The translations under genes were made by a program, and so were the position numbers. The notes beneath the pieces were generated by a model. That model was not told the DNA's origin. It searched no databases and worked only from the letters and a program-made list of their open reading frames with translations. From an uncultured Clostridia bacterium (GTDB taxonomy: Bacteria; Bacillota; Clostridia; Christensenellales; UBA3700): a stretch of DNA of 64,000 nt. The stretch is from the NCBI GenBank assembly GCA_945872615.1, contig CAMBZZ010000003.1, forward strand, positions 1 through 64,000, given 5' to 3'. Of this stretch, positions 57,986-64,000 are shown piece after piece; position 1 is the first letter of the stretch; every line of letters begins with the position of its first letter.

Positions 57986-58435
57986 TTATATACCGAATAT
58001 TTTGTCAAGCAAAGCGGTGCACCCAACCTCTATATCCTCGTAAGTTTTTTCGAAGTCTCCGGTGTACCACGGATCCGCCACGTCGCGGTCAATATTTGCC
58101 CAATCGAGCAGTTTGGTTATCTTGTGTTTTGGGTCGCCACCTAACATTCTATAGAGATTGGTGACGTTGTATCTATCCATTGCGACTATATAGTCGAATT
58201 CCTCATAGTCTTGCCTCGTTATTTGCCTTGCTCTTTTAGCCGAATAGTCTATATCAAGTCTATCGAGTATAGCTCGCGTGCCGTAATGCACGCCGTTACC
58301 AATTTCCTCTCTCGACGTTGCCGCCGACTCGACCAACGCCTTTATTTTTCTTTCTTCTAGTTTCTTTTTGGTCACGAATTCCGCCATTGGCGAGCGACAT
58401 ATATTGCCGTGACATACGAAAAGTATCTTTTTCAT
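57986..58435 (-). CDS. low molecular weight protein-tyrosine phosphatase
   Basis: 149 aa; ILFVCHGNICRSPMAEF (CX5R) and DPWYTGDFEKTYEDI. Confidence 0.95.
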   Translation of the reverse strand: MKKILFVCHGNICRSPMAEFVTKKKLEERKIKALVESAATSREEIGNGVHYGTRAILDRLDIDYSAKRARQITRQDYEEFDYIVAMDRYNVTNLYRMLGGDPKHKITKLLDWANIDRDVADPWYTGDFEKTYEDIEVGCTALLDKIFGI

Positions 58436-58472
58436 AGTTGTCTCCTATTTTTATTTCGGGTCACTATTACGA

Positions 58473-58964
58473 TTATTTCATTACGTCGTTTAGTTTTTCG
58501 ACGATGCAACTCTTGTTTGCATAATACTCAAGCATCTCGCCGATTTTGCTTTTGTCATAACTTGTGATACAGTCAGCCAATACGTGCACGGTATATCCCG
58601 TTTTGACCATATTGTAGACGGTGGATTTTACGCAAGCAGTGGCGTCAGCTCCCACAACGTAAAATTCGGTAATATCGTGTACTCGTATAAAGGAAATAAA
58701 CTCGTCGCTCGTCAACGCATTACTCTTGGTCTTGACAAAAACGTCGTTGGATACGACTTTTAGTTCCGGAACCAACTCGGCACCGCGAGTACCCGCCTTA
58801 AAAGTTCTGGTGCCGTCGGTCAGATTGTTATGTCTGATATAGACGACTTTTATACCTTTTTCAACCGCCCAATCTATTGCTTGGTCGACACGCTCTATGA
58901 TTTCCTTGTAGTTTTTGGTTATATCGTTTTGAAGGTCAATCACGACCAATGCTTTGTTATTCAT
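58473..58964 (-). CDS. isochorismatase-family cysteine hydrolase
   Basis: ALVVIDLQNDITKNY, VVGADATACVKSTVYNMVKTGYTVHVLADCITSYD; start re-set to MNNKAL. Confidence 0.9.
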   Translation of the reverse strand: MNNKALVVIDLQNDITKNYKEIIERVDQAIDWAVEKGIKVVYIRHNNLTDGTRTFKAGTRGAELVPELKVVSNDVFVKTKSNALTSDEFISFIRVHDITEFYVVGADATACVKSTVYNMVKTGYTVHVLADCITSYDKSKIGEMLEYYANKSCIVEKLNDVMK

Positions 58965-59098
58965 AATCTTCTCCATTGTATAATCTATCTATTTTTACTT
59001 GCCTTATTTATTACTAATCGCTTTTTCCAAAAGTACCCCATCTTGGCTACTATCTCCGCCAATACGTTGTCGATTGTTGCGGCTCTTATCTACCCGAC

Positions 59099-59392
59099 CT
59101 ATTCTACGATAATCGCCCTTGCATCTACGCTATCTACTCTTTTGTGCATAATCGCTTGATATTCCTTGGAAGCAAAGCACTCGTCCAACGCTTGTCTGGA
59201 CGGAAATCTGATTATAATCACTCGTTGTGGGTTTCTTTCGGGATGAAGCGCCGTAATCTTATCCGTTCTAACCAAATATTCTCCGCCGTAGCTCTCTACG
59301 ATAGGCTTTACCTCTCGTATATACTCGTCGTACGCACCTCTACCTTCTCTCTCGTCAATATACGTATCTACAACAAAATAACAATAATCCAT
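59099..59392 (-). CDS. DUF1330 domain-containing protein
   Basis: YCYFVVDTYIDERE...IIIRFPSRQALDECFASKEYQAIMHKR; start re-set to MDYCYF. Confidence 0.88.
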   Translation of the reverse strand: MDYCYFVVDTYIDEREGRGAYDEYIREVKPIVESYGGEYLVRTDKITALHPERNPQRVIIIRFPSRQALDECFASKEYQAIMHKRVDSVDARAIIVE

Positions 59393-59458
59393 AACTACTT
59401 TCTCCTCATACAACAAGCGACCGTCGTTGCAAACAACGGATTAGTTTTCCACGTAGGC

Positions 59459-60204
59459 TTACCCAACAGTAGACACACTATCGACTATTTCGGATCTTTC
59501 CTTTTCAGACTCTATACCCAGTACGACGTTTTCTAATTCGTTTATCAATCCTCTTGCCTCGGCAATTTTTGTTTTCATTTCGTCGTAAGAATATATCTTA
59601 TCCCATGCAGGATAGAAGATAGCGACAGCGGTCAACTTCTCCAATCTATTGAGCGAATCTCTCGTTTGCTCTACGCTGACGAAGATAGGAATATCTCCCG
59701 CCACGGGCACGGTATCGCCAATAAAAATCACGTCTCCTATACGATAAGACACCCCGTCGACGGAATGCCCCGCCGTACCGACAACCTCAACGCAATCATC
59801 TTGGGACAAGGTAATTATATCACCGTCTTTGACAACGCAATCCACAATGGCAGACTGTCCTGCCAAACTATAGAAGTTGGGGATTGGGCGCTCTCTAAAT
59901 TGCAAATCTATATCTTCTATCCACGGACGTTCTCCACCGCTTGCATAAATTTTCGCTCCGTATTTTTGGCGAAAATAATTGGCGGTGCCGATATGATCGG
60001 GATGAGCGTGGGTCAAAAATATCGCTCTCAATTCCGTCGGCTGATGACCGCTCTCAATCAGAGCTTTCTCAATTATCGTCTCGCTTCTCGCAACCCCACT
60101 ATCTATCAAATAGCACCCTTCTTCATTGGACAAAAGATAAACGTAAACAAATCTTTTGATGGCTGGCGTTACGAAAAAATCAATTTTTATTGTTTTACTT
60201 CCAT
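59459..60204 (-). CDS. MBL-fold metallo-hydrolase with apparent N-terminal frameshift
   Basis: LTHAHPDHIGTANYF, GTAGHSVDGVSYRIGDVIFIGDTV; conserved N-terminus IKIDFFVTPAIKRFVYVYLLSNEEGCYLIDSG lies upstream of the called start and is one base out of frame with ATG at 60204. Confidence 0.75.
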
Positions 60205-60395
60205 ATTGTTCTCGCGGTCTTTATCCTCAAAATATCGTTTCGATGCAAGTCCCCCCTCTATTTGTCGTCTGTATAATGATTACTATTGCTTGTGTTATGC
60301 ATTAGTCAAGACAGATTGTCGGTTTTTTATTTTTGACGACCTGTATCGATTTTTTGATGTTTTATATAGCAAAATCGTATTGCTATTTTGGCAAA

Positions 60396-60422
60396 ACTCA
60401 CCGCATATACGGTGCGGTGAGT
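60396..60422 (-). terminator. terminator of nagB
   Basis: Minus strand ACTCACCGCA-ccgtata-TGCGGTGAGT-TTT. Confidence 0.8.
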
Positions 60423-60455
60423 TGCGTGATGGTTACTCTCTTAAGCCGTTTGGAA

Positions 60456-61184
60456 TTAGTTCAAAAGACTTGCGGCTGCTTCGTCTACGACTACTACCAC
60501 GTCGGGGTGATTTTGCAATACGCTGGCAGGGCAAGCAGGGTCAACGGGACCTTGCACCATTGCTTTGACGGCGCTCGCTTTGCCTTGTCCGCTGGCAAGT
60601 ACCAAAATCTTCTTAGCGTTCATGATATTGGCGATACCCATAGTGATTGCGTGGGTTGGCACGTCGGCAAGACTGTCGAAAAATCTTGCGTTGTCGCTTC
60701 GAGTGCCCTCGTGAAGTTTGACGATATGCGTAGTGCTGTCAAACGGAGTGCCCGGCTCGTTGAAACCGATATGTCCGTTGCTACCTATGCCGAGCACTTG
60801 TACGTCTTGTTGCATAGTTGCAAGCAATGCCGTATAGTCGGCGCACGCTTTGTCGGGGTCTCCCGTGTTGCCGTCGGGCAAATTGACGCTATCTTCGTCG
60901 ATGTCGATATGATTGAAAAGATTGTCGTGCATAAAATAATAGTAACTTTGGTCGTGTGTCTTTGGCAATCCAACGTATTCGTCGAGATTGACGCTACGAG
61001 CATTCTTATAACTTACGTTGCCCGCCTCGTAATCGGCAACCATGTTTTTGTACAATCCGATAGGCGTAGAGCCCGTTGCCAATCCAAGAATTGCCTTACC
61101 TTCGGTATCTTGCATTACTTGTTTGATGACCTCGTAGGCTTTTGCACTCATTTCCGTATAGTTTTTGGTAACGATAACTTTCAT
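60456..61184 (-). CDS. nagB: glucosamine-6-phosphate deaminase
   Basis: ILGLATGSTPIGLYKNMV, NLDEYVGLPKTHDQSYYYFMHDNLFNHIDI, GIGSNGHIGFNEPGTPF; start re-set to MKVIVTK. Confidence 0.96.
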   Translation of the reverse strand: MKVIVTKNYTEMSAKAYEVIKQVMQDTEGKAILGLATGSTPIGLYKNMVADYEAGNVSYKNARSVNLDEYVGLPKTHDQSYYYFMHDNLFNHIDIDEDSVNLPDGNTGDPDKACADYTALLATMQQDVQVLGIGSNGHIGFNEPGTPFDSTTHIVKLHEGTRSDNARFFDSLADVPTHAITMGIANIMNAKKILVLASGQGKASAVKAMVQGPVDPACPASVLQNHPDVVVVVDEAAASLLN

Positions 61185-61412
61185 AATACTCTCCTTGTTT
61201 GAGTTGTTGATATTAATATACGCATAATAAGCCAAAAAGTCAATATTTTGAGCGCTCCATAGGCTGTTTGATTATATCTTTTTTTTATAAAAACTGCAAA
61301 ATATTACCGTTTTTGGGCAAAAAACAAAAAAAATGAAAAATTCGTTTGTTATATACCTTGCATTATGTTATTATATAAAATAATTGACGACAAAGTTTTT
61401 GGCTAGAGTTTT

Positions 61413-61430
61413 GGCTCCGGAGCCAAACTA
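61413..61430 (+). promoter_or_regulatory. 18-bp perfect palindrome upstream of citrate synthase
   Basis: TTTGGCTCCGGAGCCAAA about 50 nt upstream of the start codon (coordinates within a few nt). Confidence 0.5.
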
Positions 61431-61477
61431 AAGTGGCAAAAAAGCTGTGCAACGCTACGTTGCAACAAGGAGACGAT

Positions 61478-62845
61478 ATGACATTCAAACAAGTTCTCAA
61501 AAAATCAGAAGAATACATCTCGCAACTAAGCGACCTCGCTTTTAAGTGTGACCAAATCCAATCGGAGCTCTACGACCAATACAAAGTATTTAGAGGGCTT
61601 AGAGACAAAAACGGCGTGGGCGTCGTGACAGGTTTGACGGAAATATCCGAGATGAACGGTTTTGCCACCAACGAAAAGGGCGAGAGAGTACCTATCGAGG
61701 GCGAAATGTTTTATCGCGGTATCAATATATACGACCTCGTCAAAGGTTTCAACGGCAAGAGATACGGCTATGAAGAGTGCGCGTATTTGCTCTTGTGCGG
61801 TTCTTTGCCCAACAAAAAACAACTCGAAGATTTTACCAACCTGTTGAGCATGTATCGCAAACTCCCTGAGAGTTTCGTCCGCGACATCATTCTCAAAGCA
61901 CCTTCTAAGGATATGATGAACGCCTTGGCAAGAAGCGTATTGACCTTATACTCTTACGATAGCAACCCAGACGATATTTCTATCAAAAACGTATTCCGTC
62001 AGTCCATTCAGCTCATAGCGCTGATGCCTATGCTTGCCGTGTACAGTTACCAAGCCTACAATCACTATCACCTTGGCAAAAACTTGTATATCCGCTATCC
62101 TAAAGACAACCTCTCGACGGCGGAAAATATCCTCTATTTGCTCAAAGGTAGCAAGGGCTTTACTCAAGAAGAAGCAAGAATGCTCGATATGTGTATGGTA
62201 TTGCAAGCCGAGCACGGCGGCGGTAACAACTCGACCTTTACTACCCACGTAGTTACTTCTTCGGGCACCGATACCTACTCTTGCGTGGCAGCGTCGCTCG
62301 CTTCTCTCAAAGGTCCTCGTCACGGAGGAGCCAACCTCAAAGTTATCCAAATGCTCGACGACATAATGAAAAACGCCGACGACATCACCGAAGAAGGCAT
62401 CGCCGACTATCTGCGCAAGATTCTCAACAAAGAAGCCTTCGACGGTTCGGGACTAATCTACGGACTTGGACACGCGGTATATTCCCTCTCCGACCCGAGA
62501 GCCAATATCCTGCACGAATATATCGAGAATTATATGTCTAAGAGATACCACAACAAGTTCCACCAACTCTATACAAGATTGCAAAAAATCGCGCCTAAGG
62601 TCATCAGCGAAAATAGAGTTATGTATAAGGGCGTAAGCGTCAATATCGACTTCTACACGGGTTACGTGTATAGATTATTGGAGATACCAGAAGTGTTGTT
62701 CACACCAATCTTCGCCGTATCGAGAATAGTTGGTTGGTCGGCGCACAGACTTGAAGAGCTCTCCAATAAGGGCAAGATTATTCGTCCCGCATATATAGCC
62801 GTATCTCCGAGAAGAGAATACGTAGACTTGGAAGATAGAGATTGA
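61478..62845 (+). CDS. citrate synthase (citrate/2-methylcitrate synthase type)
   Basis: EHGGGNNSTFTTHVVTSSGTDTYSCVAASLASLKGPRHGGAN, GLGHAVYSLSDPRA; start re-set to MTFKQV after AAGGAG. Confidence 0.93.
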   Translation: MTFKQVLKKSEEYISQLSDLAFKCDQIQSELYDQYKVFRGLRDKNGVGVVTGLTEISEMNGFATNEKGERVPIEGEMFYRGINIYDLVKGFNGKRYGYEECAYLLLCGSLPNKKQLEDFTNLLSMYRKLPESFVRDIILKAPSKDMMNALARSVLTLYSYDSNPDDISIKNVFRQSIQLIALMPMLAVYSYQAYNHYHLGKNLYIRYPKDNLSTAENILYLLKGSKGFTQEEARMLDMCMVLQAEHGGGNNSTFTTHVVTSSGTDTYSCVAASLASLKGPRHGGANLKVIQMLDDIMKNADDITEEGIADYLRKILNKEAFDGSGLIYGLGHAVYSLSDPRANILHEYIENYMSKRYHNKFHQLYTRLQKIAPKVISENRVMYKGVSVNIDFYTGYVYRLLEIPEVLFTPIFAVSRIVGWSAHRLEELSNKGKIIRPAYIAVSPRREYVDLEDRD

Positions 62846-62922
62846 TTGTTGGAGATATATTCTCGCCGCCTATTGACGGCGAGAATTTTTTTGTAAAATT
62901 TTGCAAACTTAATTTCAAATAT

Positions 62923-62951
62923 TTGACCTCGTTTTATGCCTTTGTTATAAT
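62923..62951 (+). promoter_or_regulatory. promoter abutting the bioY start codon
   Basis: TTGACC-17 bp-TATAAT; ATG 9 nt after the -10 box. Confidence 0.75.
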
Positions 62952-62960
62952 GTCGGTGAT

Positions 62961-63554
62961 ATGAAAAACTCTGCGACGACAACTATGACTACCAAAAACA
63001 TTGCATCGATAGGACTTATGACGGCGGTATTGTGTTTGCTCGGTCCTATTTCCCTTCCTATAGGTCTCGTTCCTATCACGTTGGGCACCCTCGGCATCTA
63101 TCTTACCGCTTATCTGTTAGGCTGGAAAAAGGGCGTCTTGTGCACGATAATATACCTACTTTTGGGAATGGTAGGAGTGCCTGTCTTTTCCAATTTCGGC
63201 GCAGGACTTGCCAAACTCGTCGGACCTACGGGCGGATACCTCATCGGATATATACCAATGTCGTTTATAATAGGTTTCTTCGCCGATAAATTCCGCAACA
63301 ACAAGCCTATGCAACTGCTCGGTATGATATTGGCGACGATAGTTTTGTACGCAATAGGTACTGCTTGGTTGAGTGTTGCGGCAAAACTCACCTTTGCCAA
63401 AGCTCTTGCCGCAGGCGTGACGCCTTTTATCGTAGGCGACGCAATCAAAATCGTTATGGCAATGATACTCGGTATGCCTATCAAGGATAGAGTTGCCTTG
63501 TTCAATCAACAAGACAAGGTTTCTAAAGAAAATCTCGAGGAAGAAAATAAATAA
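62961..63554 (+). CDS. bioY: biotin transporter BioY (ECF S component)
   Basis: 197 aa; PISLPIGLVPITLGTLGIYLTAYLLGWKKG, LLLGMVGVPVFSNFGAGLAKLVGPTGGYLIGYI. Confidence 0.95.
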   Translation: MKNSATTTMTTKNIASIGLMTAVLCLLGPISLPIGLVPITLGTLGIYLTAYLLGWKKGVLCTIIYLLLGMVGVPVFSNFGAGLAKLVGPTGGYLIGYIPMSFIIGFFADKFRNNKPMQLLGMILATIVLYAIGTAWLSVAAKLTFAKALAAGVTPFIVGDAIKIVMAMILGMPIKDRVALFNQQDKVSKENLEEENK

Positions 63555-63568
63555 CAATGCTTTAAACA

Positions 63569-63599
63569 AAAATGCGTATCTTAGCGATACGCATTTTTT
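63569..63599. terminator. bidirectional terminator
   Basis: AAAAATGCGTATC-ttagc-GATACGCATTTTT. Confidence 0.88.
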
Positions 63600-63636
63600 A
63601 TTTGAATCTAGCATTTTGATAGCAACTAAATTGTTA

Positions 63637-63987
63637 TCAATCCTTTTTGACGGTCTGCACGGTCATAATAATCGGCACCGCCAAAAATACTATACCCATA
63701 ATAGTGCCCGCAACGAAGATAAAGTATTGTAGCCCCGTGGACTTGAATATGTCCATAAATTCGTTGCAAATATCGGTGACCATAGGCACGTTGATACCCT
63801 TCATTGCCCAAAAGCAACCTACGAAAGTACCCAAGAGCGGAAGGGTAAGAATAGTGCTGTAAGTGCAGTTGATGATTGCAAGCGTGTTCTTAACCTTACC
63901 CTTGAAGGTGGTGGCAAAGCGTGCAAAGAGCATAATCCCGCACGCCATAGTGACGACGATTACCACGTATTTTAGCAACAATCTCAA
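63637..63987 (-). CDS. hypothetical membrane protein (N-terminus uncertain, near window edge)
   Basis: 116 aa with several TM segments; may extend past the window. Confidence 0.5.
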   Translation of the reverse strand: MRLLLKYVVIVVTMACGIMLFARFATTFKGKVKNTLAIINCTYSTILTLPLLGTFVGCFWAMKGINVPMVTDICNEFMDIFKSTGLQYFIFVAGTIMGIVFLAVPIIMTVQTVKKD

Positions 63988-64000
63988 GTTGTCAAGGTAC

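Overview
This 64 kb window looks like chromosome from an uncultured, probably gut-associated, anaerobic Clostridia-type Firmicute. That assignment is an inference from gene content: trimeric FeFe hydrogenase, desulfoferrodoxin, split transketolase, TIGR04038-type radical SAM next to TatD. I call about 56 protein-coding genes plus two short ORFs that the supplied track misses. The main themes are: (1) host-glycan or oligosaccharide use (GH110-like, GH35 and GH36 enzymes, a MalQ-pullulanase fusion, a stand-alone CBM20-like protein, FucI/aldolase/kinase/FucO, NagB); (2) a hydC-hydB-hydA-type FeFe hydrogenase operon; (3) metal and redox genes (ferritin, ZIP, CDF, desulfoferrodoxin); (4) core genes (metG, tatD, rsmA, purC, upp, uppP, citrate synthase). 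The only clear mobility gene is a tyrosine integrase at the left edge. The least explained structures are two intergenic hairpin arrays (about 10664-10855 and 34787-35174). In each, short fixed linkers (ATGAATT in A, GTGATGTTT in B) separate small self-complementary units. Unit stems differ between copies but stay paired, and each array ends in inverted copies of its own linker. Array B contains a tandemly duplicated block with a conserved tail and a promoter-like segment on the minus strand. Other candidates are: a riboswitch-like leader with a mutually exclusive terminator upstream of oadB; a second switch-like leader upstream of a CDF transporter; several strong promoters that abut start codons (possible leaderless mRNAs); a lipoprotein split by an in-frame stop; and an MBL-fold gene with an apparent one-base N-terminal frameshift. 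All assignments come from reading the sequence; no searches were run.
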